A DNA stretch of 14,319 nucleotides from an uncultured Butyricicoccus sp. (GTDB taxonomy: Bacteria; Bacillota; Clostridia; Oscillospirales; Butyricicoccaceae): NCBI GenBank assembly GCA_900544475.1, contig UQVU01000040.1, forward strand, positions 1 through 14,319, read 5' to 3'. Below, one piece after another: positions 6,487 to 13,198 of the stretch. Both the position numbers and the translations under genes were made by a program. The notes under the pieces were generated by a model. It was not told the origin of the DNA. It ran no database searches and was given only the letters and a program-made list of their open reading frames with translations. Positions within the stretch are counted from its first letter, which is position 1. Each line of letters begins with the position of its first letter.

Positions 6487-7419
6487 ATGGCTGATAAAGT
6501 CTGCTGCCCCGGTCCTCTCAGCAATCAGGGCGGCGCAACCGCATCCGGCGGCGCGTTCCGTGAGGCCGTGTGCGTACACACGAGCAAGGTCTACGACTCC
6601 TGCCGCAGCAAGGAATGCCTGCGCGACATCCGCGTTTACCTGACGCGCGAGGCGCAGGATATGCTCAATTCCGGCGGCATCGCATCCGTAAAGCCGCGTG
6701 CGGCCGACCTGCTCTGCGTCAAGATCGACGTCGAGCCGGTGCAGTTCAACCGCGGTCTGTACAGCGTTGACAGCCGCTTCTTCTATCGCATCGAGTGCGA
6801 GGTCAGCTGCGCGGTCGGCCGGCCGCGTATCATCGACGGTCTGGCCGTGTTTGACAAGCGCGTTATGCTGTTCGGCGGCGAGGGCGGCGCACGCATCTTC
6901 TCCTCGCGTTATATCGAGGACGGCTCGGACGTACAGCTGCGCCCGAACAGCAACCGCCCGACAGCCGTCGTAGAGGTCGTAGACCCCATCATGCTCGACG
7001 CGCGTGTAGTCGAGCCGGAAGCCAGCTGTAACTGCTGCTGCTGTGCTCTTCGCGATGTGCCTCGCCCGCTGTGCTCGTGCTTCGGCGGCGATGAGCTTGT
7101 GCTGACAAACGACGGCTACCAGCTGTTCGTTACCCTCGGCCAGTTCTCCATCATCCGCCTCGAACGCGACATTCAGCTGCTCATGCCGGCCTACGACATC
7201 TGCCTGCCGCGCCGCGACTGCTCGAACAGCAACATCGGCGGCGAAACCGACCCGTGCGAGGTATTCTCGAACTTCGACTTCCCCATCGACGCCTTTTTCC
7301 CGCCGCGCGGTGAGCGTGCGGATTGCCTGTTTACCGGCGCCGCCGGTGTAAACGGCGCATCGACCGGCTGCGGCTGCCGCTCGAACAATGGCAGCGGCTG
7401 CAACGGCTCCGCCAGATAA
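6487..7419 (+). CDS. uncharacterised cysteine-rich protein, possibly a spore-surface type protein
   Basis: 310 residues with 22 cysteines and no signal peptide or membrane helix. Cysteines are grouped: VCCPGP (5-10), DSCRSKECLRD (37-47), the run CNCCCC (181-186) followed by CSC (196-198), and a Gly/Cys-rich tail (GCGC, GCN, 294-306). Between them are non-repetitive beta-rich stretches such as LLCVKIDVEPVQFNRGLYSV and LFVTLGQFSIIRLERDIQL. I do not recognise a named domain. The overall look, with many cysteines and a glycine-rich tail in a soluble protein, resembles cross-linked spore coat or exosporium proteins, but that is only a guess. The start at 6487 is chosen because GGAGGG (6475-6480) lies 6 bases before it; the frame is open further upstream to an ATG at 6427 that lacks a ribosome binding site. 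The gene follows the methyltransferase by 90 bases and ends at a shared terminator. Confidence 0.85.
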   Translation: MADKVCCPGPLSNQGGATASGGAFREAVCVHTSKVYDSCRSKECLRDIRVYLTREAQDMLNSGGIASVKPRAADLLCVKIDVEPVQFNRGLYSVDSRFFYRIECEVSCAVGRPRIIDGLAVFDKRVMLFGGEGGARIFSSRYIEDGSDVQLRPNSNRPTAVVEVVDPIMLDARVVEPEASCNCCCCALRDVPRPLCSCFGGDELVLTNDGYQLFVTLGQFSIIRLERDIQLLMPAYDICLPRRDCSNSNIGGETDPCEVFSNFDFPIDAFFPPRGERADCLFTGAAGVNGASTGCGCRSNNGSGCNGSAR

Positions 7420-7430
7420 CAGAACCTGAC

Positions 7431-7467
7431 AAAAAAACGGCATGGATGCTTTTCTCCATGCCGTTTT
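7431..7467. terminator. bidirectional terminator between the Cys-rich gene and the thi operon
   Basis: ACGGCATGGA (7437-7446) pairs perfectly with TCCATGCCGT (7455-7464), with an 8-base loop. Seven A precede it (7431-7437), which is a U-run on the minus strand, and four T follow (7464-7467). It is strongest for minus-strand transcripts, so it ends the thiamin operon and also stops the convergent Cys-rich gene. Confidence 0.88.
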
Positions 7468-7493
7468 CTGCTGCATTGCGGTGTTGCCTTAAT

Positions 7494-8522
7494 TTAGTAA
7501 GCGATGACCGTCATGACGTCGGAGACCTCCGGCTTAGTGGAGATCAGACCCTCGTCATACATCCAGTCGATGTTCTCCTGCCAGCACTCCTCGGTCTGGG
7601 AAAGGAACTTCGCGTCAGCCGTTTCCATGAGCGGGAGCAGCGTCTCGCAGGACTTCTTCTCTACGTCCGGATCGAGCGCGAAGTTCGCCTCGTCCTGATT
7701 GTCGAGCAGAACCTGAAGCACCTCGTCGGTGTTGTTCTTGAAGTCCTCGAAGCCCTTGCTGCACGCGGTCAGGAAACCGGCCAGAACGTCCGGCTCGTTC
7801 TCGATCATCGAGTCGCTTGCAAGGAAAATGCCCTCGTAGTACTTCGGAACGCCGTGATCGTCCGGGAAGAAGTAGTTGACCTCGAAGCCTCCTTTCTCCA
7901 TCTGCGGCACCTCGTGGTTGACCAGACAGCCGATGGTAGCGTCAACGTTGCCGGTGGTCATCGAGCTCATCAGGTCGAAGCCGACGTCAACGAGGTTTAC
8001 GCTGTCCGGGTCTGCGCCGGAGTGCTTCATGATGCTGCGCACGAGCGCCTCGGAAAGCTCGGTGCCGGCGTAGCCGACCGTCTTGCCCTCAAGGTCCTTC
8101 GGAGAGGTGATATTCTTCTCCTTGAGCGAGAGGATAATGTTGAGCGGGCCCTGCACGACAGCGCCGATCGACTTGATCGGCACGTTCTGCTCAGCGCGCG
8201 CCTGGATGACATCCTGCTGATAATACAGGCCGATGTCTGCCTTGCCGGCGGCTACCATGCTCATGGCGTCGTTTACGCCCGCCGGGGACTGAATGTCGAC
8301 ATCCAGACCCTGCTCAGCAAAGTATCCCTTCTCCTGTGCTTCATACAGAAATGCGTGCAGAGCATTCGGATACCAGTCGAGCACAACGGTCAGATGGTGC
8401 AGATTATCCTCCGCGCCGCCGTCTCCGCCTGCTTCGGCATTGCTGTTTGCAGCGCCCTGTGCGCCGCAGCCGGTCAGCAGCAGCGCGCCTGCCGCGAGAA
8501 GTGCCAGAATTCGCTTTTTCAT
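7494..8522 (-). CDS. thiY: ABC transporter substrate-binding lipoprotein, ThiY/NMT1-THI5-like
   Basis: A 342-residue solute-binding lipoprotein. It has a signal peptide (MKKRILALLAAGALLLTGC) with a lipobox ending at Cys19, a Gly/Ala/Asn-rich linker, then the family signature LTVVLDWYPNALHAFLYEAQ and GYFAEQGLDVDI. NMT1/THI5-like proteins of this type (ThiY) bind pyrimidine precursors of thiamin, such as formylamino-HMP, outside the membrane and pass them to ThiX/ThiZ. The ATG at 8522 is chosen because the lipoprotein signal starts there and AAGGAG lies 10 bases upstream; the frame is open another 39 codons, but that extension overlaps thiX. It is the last gene of the TPP-riboswitch operon, 55 bases after thiX. 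The ligand is inferred from the family and the operon, including tenA. Confidence 0.9.
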   Translation of the reverse strand: MKKRILALLAAGALLLTGCGAQGAANSNAEAGGDGGAEDNLHHLTVVLDWYPNALHAFLYEAQEKGYFAEQGLDVDIQSPAGVNDAMSMVAAGKADIGLYYQQDVIQARAEQNVPIKSIGAVVQGPLNIILSLKEKNITSPKDLEGKTVGYAGTELSEALVRSIMKHSGADPDSVNLVDVGFDLMSSMTTGNVDATIGCLVNHEVPQMEKGGFEVNYFFPDDHGVPKYYEGIFLASDSMIENEPDVLAGFLTACSKGFEDFKNNTDEVLQVLLDNQDEANFALDPDVEKKSCETLLPLMETADAKFLSQTEECWQENIDWMYDEGLISTKPEVSDVMTVIAY

Positions 8523-8577
8523 ATGTAATTTTCTCCTTAGATAGTTCAAAAATAGGTTTTTATCTGTTCTGTAAGCC

Positions 8578-9327
8578 TTACAGGCTGCTTCGCCACGTAA
8601 CGATTTTCTTTTCAAGCCACGACACGATACCGACCGCAATCATCGCGACTGCGCTCAGCAGAACGATAGGCGCGAAAACGCCTGCGCCGTCGAGCTGCGT
8701 CATCATGCGGCGGCTGAAATAGCCGAGACCCGCCTGTGCGCCGAGCCATTCGCCGATGGCCGCGCCGATGATCGACATCGGAATTGCCATCTTGATGGCC
8801 GAGAAAAAGTACGGCAGCGCCGCCGGGAGCTTGAGCTTGAGGAAAATCTCCTTGCGTCCTGCGCCGAACGTTTTCAGCATATCCACCATGTCGGTCTTGG
8901 CCGAGCGGAAGCCGTCAAACACGGTCATCGCAATCGGGAAGAACGTGATGAGCACGGTGACGAGCACCTTGCTCCAGATGGTGTAGCCGAACCAGAGCAC
9001 GAAAAGCGGTGCGAGTGCCGTCGTCGGGATGGTCTGCGAGGCGATAATGAGCGGATAGAGCATTCGCTCCGCCGCCGGGCTTGCGTCCATGACGATGGCA
9101 AGCAGCAGACCGAGCGCGACCGAAATTGCAAGACCGACACCCGTGCACAGCATGGTGGCCGGAAGATGCGCGGTGAAAAGCGGTTTACGCAGCTCCCACA
9201 GGCGGACTAAAATCTGCGTCGGCGACGGCAGGATATACGCGGCGTTCATGCCCATCGCACCGGCCTGCCAGATGATCAGCAGCGCAAAGGTGAAAATCAG
9301 AACGGGCAGATTTGCATTCTTTTTCAT
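8578..9327 (-). CDS. thiX: ABC transporter permease, ThiX-like
   Basis: A 249-residue inner-membrane permease of the BPD/SsuC-TauC type with about six helices, the first at about residues 7-23 (PVLIFTFALLIIWQAG). The cytoplasmic EAA loop that docks the ATPase is seen as KTFGAGRKEIFLKLKLPAAL. It would form the channel through which ThiY-bound pyrimidine enters. The ATG at 9327 overlaps the stop codon of thiZ by four bases (ATGA), typical of translational coupling. The frame is open a further 79 codons upstream, but that extension lies wholly within thiZ and is a low-complexity shadow. The C-terminal half, VPMSIIGAAIGEWLGAQAGL in general character, is usual for the family. The substrate is inferred from the operon. 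Confidence 0.92.
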   Translation of the reverse strand: MKKNANLPVLIFTFALLIIWQAGAMGMNAAYILPSPTQILVRLWELRKPLFTAHLPATMLCTGVGLAISVALGLLLAIVMDASPAAERMLYPLIIASQTIPTTALAPLFVLWFGYTIWSKVLVTVLITFFPIAMTVFDGFRSAKTDMVDMLKTFGAGRKEIFLKLKLPAALPYFFSAIKMAIPMSIIGAAIGEWLGAQAGLGYFSRRMMTQLDGAGVFAPIVLLSAVAMIAVGIVSWLEKKIVTWRSSL

Positions 9328-10079
9328 GCCTGCACCTCCCGCCGCAGCAGCGAAATCAAATTTTCGCGCAGTTCGAGCATCTTCGGGTCGGTAAGGCACG
9401 CACGGGTGCGCGGATAGGGCGCGGGAACCGTGAACGAATGCAGCTTCCGGATGGGCGTTTCCTCGACCACGAGTACGCGGCCGGACAGGAAAATCGCCTC
9501 CTCGACGTCGTGCGTGATGAAGAGCACGGTCTTGTGGTCGTGCTCCCACTGGTCGAGCAGCCATTCCTGCATGGTGATGCGCGTCAGAAAGTCGAGCGCG
9601 GAAAACGGCTCGTCGAGCAGCAGAAGCTCGGAGCCGGTGAGCAGCGTCCGCGCAAACGCAGCGCGCTGCCGCATACCGCCCGAAAGCTCCTCCGGACGCT
9701 TGTCGCCCCAGCCGGCGAGGCCTACGTGCTCAAGCGTTTCGGCGGTTCGTCTGTCCATCTCGGCGCGCGGAATGCCGCCGCGGATTTCCATCGGCAGACG
9801 GAGATTTTCGTTTACCGTGCGCCACGGAAACAGCAGGTCGCGCTGCGGCATATAACCGCAGTAGCCGCGCCGTCCGTCGATGCTCTCGCCATCCACCAGA
9901 ATATCGCCGCTCTTGCGGTCGAGAAGCTGGTTCGTCAGGCGGAAAATCGTCGATTTGCCGCAGCCGGACGGGCCGATGACCGAAACGAACTCCCCTTTTT
10001 CGATATGAAACGAGAGGTCGTCGATGATATTGAAGTCCTCAATGTCGTACTGAAAGGTAACGTTACGAAACTCGAGCAT
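9324..10079 (-). CDS. thiZ: ABC transporter ATP-binding protein, ThiZ-like
   Basis: A 251-residue ATPase that drives the ThiXYZ importer from the cytoplasmic side. All motifs are present: Walker A GPSGCGKST (36-44), Q-loop YMPQRD (Q79), the LFPWRT segment typical of nitrate/taurine/pyrimidine importers, signature LSGGMRQR (132-139), Walker B LLLLDEP (152-158) with its glutamate, and the switch histidine in FITHD (H190). The start codon follows the tenA stop directly (TAA-ATG, no gap), and the gene's own stop overlaps the thiX start. It belongs to the SsuB/TauB subfamily; the thiamin-precursor role comes from the operon. Confidence 0.94.
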   Translation of the reverse strand: MLEFRNVTFQYDIEDFNIIDDLSFHIEKGEFVSVIGPSGCGKSTIFRLTNQLLDRKSGDILVDGESIDGRRGYCGYMPQRDLLFPWRTVNENLRLPMEIRGGIPRAEMDRRTAETLEHVGLAGWGDKRPEELSGGMRQRAAFARTLLTGSELLLLDEPFSALDFLTRITMQEWLLDQWEHDHKTVLFITHDVEEAIFLSGRVLVVEETPIRKLHSFTVPAPYPRTRACLTDPKMLELRENLISLLRREVQA

Positions 10080-10748
10080 TTACATTTCCTCGTTCCATGC
10101 CATGTCCCAGAACATTCCTTCGTAGCGCGAGCAGGCAACGAAAATGTCGATCAGGTGCGCAAGCTGCGCCTCGGTGTAATGCTCCGCGAGCCGCTCCATG
10201 TAGGCGATGAGCTTGCGGTTGTCCGCGGCGTAGCTTTCGGAGGCATAGCCCTGCACCCATTCGCCGTAGAACTCGTGCTTGTCGGCGTCCGGGTAGTTCG
10301 CGACGATCCATTTTGCGATGTACTCGTAGCTGAGTGCACAGGACAGCACGGCCGCCATGATCTCCGCCGGGCCTTCCTCGGCCGCAACGGCACGCATATA
10401 GGCGGTGTACGAGCTGTTCGAGAGCGACGGCTGCACGCGGGCGGCGTCCTCCTCGGAAATGTCAAGGCGCTTCATGTAGCCGCGATGGATTTCCATCTCG
10501 CCGCCCAGAATGGCAGCGACATAGCCTGCGAACACCCGCATGATCTCCGGGTCGCGGGACTTGACAACGCCCTGCGCGAATACCTTCGCGTAGTCGAACA
10601 GGTAAACGTAGTCCTGAAGCAGATAAAAACGAAATTTTTGAATTGCGAGGCTGCCGTCGGCAATACCGCGGACGAACGGGTGCTTCAGATAGCCTTCCCA
10701 GATCTCCTGCGTCGCTTTGAGCAGTCTTTCGGTGGTTGTGTTGTTCAA
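10080..10748 (-). CDS. tenA: TenA-family thiaminase II / aminopyrimidine aminohydrolase
   Basis: A 222-residue cytoplasmic enzyme that hydrolyses amino-HMP, a breakdown product of thiamin, to HMP. Conserved features: LKHPFVRGIADGSL (21-34), LLQDYVYL with the active-site Asp46, the catalytic cysteine in LSCALSYEYIAKW (Cys137, so the TenA_C type) with Tyr141, and the terminal SRYEGMFWDMAW motif with Glu210. The start is taken as TTG at 10748: GGGGG lies 7 bases upstream, and it gives the usual length of about 220. The frame is open to an ATG at 10871, but that would overlap thiM and add residues absent from the family. Placed directly before thiZ, it processes what ThiXYZ imports. The gap to thiM (76 bases) is the largest in the operon. 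Confidence 0.93.
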   Translation of the reverse strand: MNNTTTERLLKATQEIWEGYLKHPFVRGIADGSLAIQKFRFYLLQDYVYLFDYAKVFAQGVVKSRDPEIMRVFAGYVAAILGGEMEIHRGYMKRLDISEEDAARVQPSLSNSSYTAYMRAVAAEEGPAEIMAAVLSCALSYEYIAKWIVANYPDADKHEFYGEWVQGYASESYAADNRKLIAYMERLAEHYTEAQLAHLIDIFVACSRYEGMFWDMAWNEEM

Positions 10749-10789
10749 GGTGGTACCCCCAATGAATGGTTTGTTTTTGTGTCCTAAGA

Positions 10790-10811
10790 CTGACGGCGTG
10801 TGCGCCGACAG
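10790..10811 (-). other. small hairpin between thiM and tenA
   Basis: On the minus strand CTGTCGGCG (10811-10803) can pair with CGCCGTCAG (10798-10790), with one T-T mismatch and a 4-base loop. No T-run follows. It lies in the 76-base thiM-tenA gap and could mark an mRNA processing or stability site, or be chance in GC-rich sequence. Confidence 0.2.
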
Positions 10812-10824
10812 CACTTTTCGCCCG

Positions 10825-11652
10825 TTACAGCAGTTGCAGACGGGCGTTCGATGCGATTTCCTCCGCGTCAAGCAGACTTACCGCGTCGATCAGGCGTGTA
10901 CGAAAGGAAGCGGTGCCCTCCATCTCTTTACGCACACGCGCCTCGGCTTGTTCTCCGCAATGCTTCATCACCTCCGATGCCGTGACTGCGGCTTCCAGTA
11001 ATTTATCGGGAACCGCGCCGCAGTACACGCCGGTGAGCGAGGTGAGCATGCACCCCGCGCCGGTAATGCGGCGGAGCAGCTCGCTGCCGCCGGAAAGTAC
11101 CGCAGTGCGTTTTCCATCGGTAATAACATCTATCGCGCCGGTCAGCTGAACCACTGTGCCGGTGCGGCGGGCAAAGTCGCGCAGCCATGCCGCGGACTCT
11201 GCAAGATTGTGTTCGTTGATTTGGTCATGCAGGTCTGCCTCTACGCCGCTCTCCTGCCCTGCCCCGGCGGCCAGCGCCCGCACCTCGGATGCGTTGCCGC
11301 GGATGACCGAAATCAGGCCCTCCGCGAGCAGCCGGGCGCACATATCGCCGCGCAGGCGGCTTGCACCGGCCGCGACCGGGTCGAGAATGACCGGATGGCC
11401 GAGCTTTTTCGCCATCCGCGCTGCGCGAAGCATGGCCTCCTGCGCACGGACAGCGCCCATGTTGAGCACGAGCGACTGCGCGTGGGCGGTGATCTCCTCG
11501 ACCTCGCGCTCGTCCTGCGCCATGATGGCGGTGCCGCCTGCCGCGAGAATGATGTTCGCGCAGTCGTTGACCGTCACCGGATTTGTGATGCAATGCGTCA
11601 TCGGGCGGTGCGAGACCGTGCTCTCAATTACTTTTTTGAGCTGTTCCCTCAA
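10825..11652 (-). CDS. thiM: hydroxyethylthiazole kinase
   Basis: A 275-residue cytoplasmic kinase that phosphorylates 4-methyl-5-(2-hydroxyethyl)thiazole for thiamin salvage. Family motifs: HCITNPVTVNDCANIILAAG (20-39) with AIMAQDEREVEE, LVLNMG, VILDPVAAGAS (88-98), RGNASEVRAL (118-127), and the anion-hole/catalytic motif ITGAGCMLTS (196-205). The start is TTG at 11652: GGGAG is 7 bases upstream, and the codon overlaps the thiW stop (TTGA), the same coupling seen elsewhere in this operon. Its partner is ThiW, the presumed thiazole importer just upstream. The product THZ-P would be joined to HMP-PP by ThiE, which is not in this window. Confidence 0.95.
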   Translation of the reverse strand: MREQLKKVIESTVSHRPMTHCITNPVTVNDCANIILAAGGTAIMAQDEREVEEITAHAQSLVLNMGAVRAQEAMLRAARMAKKLGHPVILDPVAAGASRLRGDMCARLLAEGLISVIRGNASEVRALAAGAGQESGVEADLHDQINEHNLAESAAWLRDFARRTGTVVQLTGAIDVITDGKRTAVLSGGSELLRRITGAGCMLTSLTGVYCGAVPDKLLEAAVTASEVMKHCGEQAEARVRKEMEGTASFRTRLIDAVSLLDAEEIASNARLQLL

Positions 11653-12158
11653 CGGTCTGCTCCCTCAAGGCTGCCCAGAACGTGCGTGCGCTTGAGCGCG
11701 GACAGCACGAGCACCGAGATAGCTGCGCCGACAGCGGTCGAAACCAGAAAGCTCGGTACGAAGGTGAAGAGCGCCGCCTTGGTGTTGCCCATGAGGACAG
11801 CGGCGATCGGATAGGACGCCAGACCGCCCAGAATGCCGGTGCCGAAAACCTCGCCGGCGTAAGCGGCCGGGAGCTTCGGGCACAGCTTGTAGGCCACGCC
11901 GCACAGCAGTGCGCCGATCATCGAGCCGGGGAACGCAAGCAGGCTGCCGAGACCGAGCAGATTGCGGATGAGCGCGGCGGCGAACGCCATGCCGACCGCG
12001 TAGCCCGGACCGAGCAGGACTGCGCCGAGCACATTTACCATGTGCTGCACCGGCGAGCACTTCGCGCCGAGAACCGGAACGGAAAACAGGCTGCCTACAA
12101 CGGCAACAGCGACGAGCACGCCTGCGATGGTCAGTTTACGGATATTTTTCCCTTTCAT
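11649..12158 (-). CDS. thiW: ECF transporter substrate-binding (S) component ThiW
   Basis: A 169-residue integral membrane protein with about five to six helices. The ThiW signature is plain: GAKCSPVQHMVNV (31-43), LLGPGYAVGMAF, LIRNLLGLGSLLAFPGSMIG (63-82), then GEVFGTGILGGL and AALFTFVPSFLVST. ThiW is the predicted thiazole-specific S component of energy-coupling-factor transporters. The shared EcfA/EcfA'/EcfT module it needs is not in this window and must be encoded elsewhere. Its ATG overlaps the thiD stop by four bases (ATGA), and its stop overlaps the TTG of thiM. Sitting between thiD and thiM under a TPP riboswitch agrees with hydroxyethylthiazole uptake; direct biochemical proof for the family is limited. 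Confidence 0.93.
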   Translation of the reverse strand: MKGKNIRKLTIAGVLVAVAVVGSLFSVPVLGAKCSPVQHMVNVLGAVLLGPGYAVGMAFAAALIRNLLGLGSLLAFPGSMIGALLCGVAYKLCPKLPAAYAGEVFGTGILGGLASYPIAAVLMGNTKAALFTFVPSFLVSTAVGAAISVLVLSALKRTHVLGSLEGADR

Positions 12159-12955
12159 TTCAAGTCACTCCTATCAAAAATACGGCAGAAATGGTCAAGC
12201 GGGCCGCAGCCGTGTCCGAGACCGGGCGCGCGACGGATGGCGTCGGTCACGTACTCCTTGGCAAGGCGGACAGCCTCGGGAACGCTCTTTCCGAGCGCGA
12301 GGTTGGACGCGATAGCGGAGGACAGCGTGCAGCCGGTGCCGTGGGTCGAGGTGCTGTCGAGCTGCTCGATTTCGAGGTGGTGGCATATTTCGCCGTCAAA
12401 CAGGACGTCTACCGCACCCTCGATGTTCTTGCCGCCCTTGACGAGAACGTTCCGGCAGCCGAGCGCACCGATTTTGCGTGCGGCCTGCTCCATGTCCTCC
12501 GGCGTGCGAATCTCCATATCTGCGAGATACTGCGCTTCCGGCACGTTGGGCGTCAGCACATCGGCAAACGGCAGAACGGTCTCGATGAGCGCACCGACAG
12601 ACGCCGGGTCCATGAGCGCATCGCCGTTTTTCGCGAACATTACGGGGTCGATGACAACGTTCGCCGGGTGATACTGCCGCAGCTTGTCGGCCACCGCCTT
12701 CATGCACGCGGGCGAGGACAGCATACCGATTTTGACCGCATCGGGCACGATGTCCTCGAATACGGCGTCGATCTGCTCCTCGATCATCTTCGGACTGATG
12801 TCCTGAATGTCAATCACACGCGCGGTGTTCTCGGCAACGACCGACACGATAACGCTCATACCGAATACGCCGTGCGCCGCCATGGTTTTCAGGTCGGCCT
12901 GCACGCCTGCACCGCCGGAGCAGTCCGAACCCGCGATTGTCAGCACTTTTTTCAT
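12155..12955 (-). CDS. thiD: hydroxymethylpyrimidine/phosphomethylpyrimidine kinase
   Basis: A 266-residue ribokinase-fold enzyme that phosphorylates HMP and then HMP-P to HMP-PP in the cytoplasm. Motifs: [19 protein letters not shown] (6-24), VKIGML (75-79 region), [12 protein letters not shown] (100-111), LTPNVPEA (134-141), LVKGG (171-175), and the catalytic [14 protein letters not shown] motif (Cys209). The ATG at 12955 is chosen because AGAGGA lies 7 bases upstream and the protein then begins [11 protein letters not shown] as in homologues; the open frame continues 11 codons further without support. It is a stand-alone ThiD with no ThiE fusion. It is the first gene of the operon, directly downstream of the TPP riboswitch and its terminator. 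A pyridoxine-kinase role is a less likely alternative. Confidence 0.96.
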   Translation of the reverse strand: MKKVLTIAGSDCSGGAGVQADLKTMAAHGVFGMSVIVSVVAENTARVIDIQDISPKMIEEQIDAVFEDIVPDAVKIGMLSSPACMKAVADKLRQYHPANVVIDPVMFAKNGDALMDPASVGALIETVLPFADVLTPNVPEAQYLADMEIRTPEDMEQAARKIGALGCRNVLVKGGKNIEGAVDVLFDGEICHHLEIEQLDSTSTHGTGCTLSSAIASNLALGKSVPEAVRLAKEYVTDAIRRAPGLGHGCGPLDHFCRIFDRSDLK

Positions 12956-13020
12956 GCTTTTTCCTCTTTTCCCGGGCGGTTCGGTCAAACTGCGCCCGTT
13001 TTCTGCGTTGGTATTTCCAT

Positions 13021-13059
13021 AAAAAAACCGCGGTCCTCATTCTTCAACGAAAACCGCGG
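13021..13059 (-). terminator. riboswitch-controlled intrinsic terminator of the thi operon
   Basis: On the minus strand CCGCGGTTTTC (13059-13049) pairs with GAGGACCGCGG (13038-13028), including two G.U pairs, and is followed by seven T (13027-13021). It lies between the TPP aptamer and thiD, the expected place for the switchable terminator. High TPP should favour this hairpin and stop transcription before thiD. A mutually exclusive antiterminator was not worked out. Confidence 0.88.
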
Positions 13060-13080
13060 CATTGATATTCCGATGCGACA

Positions 13081-13165
13081 GCTCCCTACGATGGTCTTAG
13101 CCAACAGGTTCAAAAGGTTGGGGGTATTCCCTCTCAGCCGCTCACGGCGGCACCCTTGCTTCTCT
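13081..13165 (-). promoter_or_regulatory. TPP riboswitch (THI element)
   Basis: Read on the minus strand, the conserved aptamer parts occur in order: AAGGGTGCC (13157-13149), a CCGCCGTGAGCGG hairpin, CTGAGA (13137-13132), AATACCC, GAACCTG (13111-13105), TTGGCTAA and the terminal CGTAGGGA (13090-13083). The CTGAGA and GTAGGGA boxes with the ACCTG segment are diagnostic of the thiamin pyrophosphate aptamer. It begins a few bases after the predicted transcription start and is followed by a terminator and thiD, so it represses the seven-gene operon when TPP is plentiful. Confidence 0.96.
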
Positions 13166-13168
13166 GTA

Positions 13169-13198
13169 AGTATAGACCTCCTGCAAGGCGTTTGTCAA
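13169..13198 (-). promoter_or_regulatory. sigma-A promoter of the thiamin operon
   Basis: A perfect -35 TTGACA (13198-13193) and a -10 TATACT (13174-13169) are 18 bases apart on the minus strand. The transcript would begin at about 13162, right at the edge of the aptamer. The -35 box contains the stop codon of the upstream antiporter gene (13197-13195), so the promoter is embedded in that gene's end. Confidence 0.85.

Noticed and set aside
6463..7476. A 337-codon open frame on the minus strand opposite the Cys-rich gene.
   Set aside because: The plus-strand gene has an ideal ribosome binding site; the minus frame crosses the bidirectional terminator and lacks a start signal.
8523..8639. N-terminal extension of thiY to an upstream start at 8639.
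   Set aside because: It would place residues before a clear lipoprotein signal peptide and overlap the end of thiX.
9312..10787. A 491-codon open frame on the plus strand, antisense to thiZ and tenA.
   Set aside because: It mirrors GC-rich coding sequence with strong motifs on the minus strand, has low-complexity composition (many R, H, V, A), no recognisable domain and no ribosome binding site.
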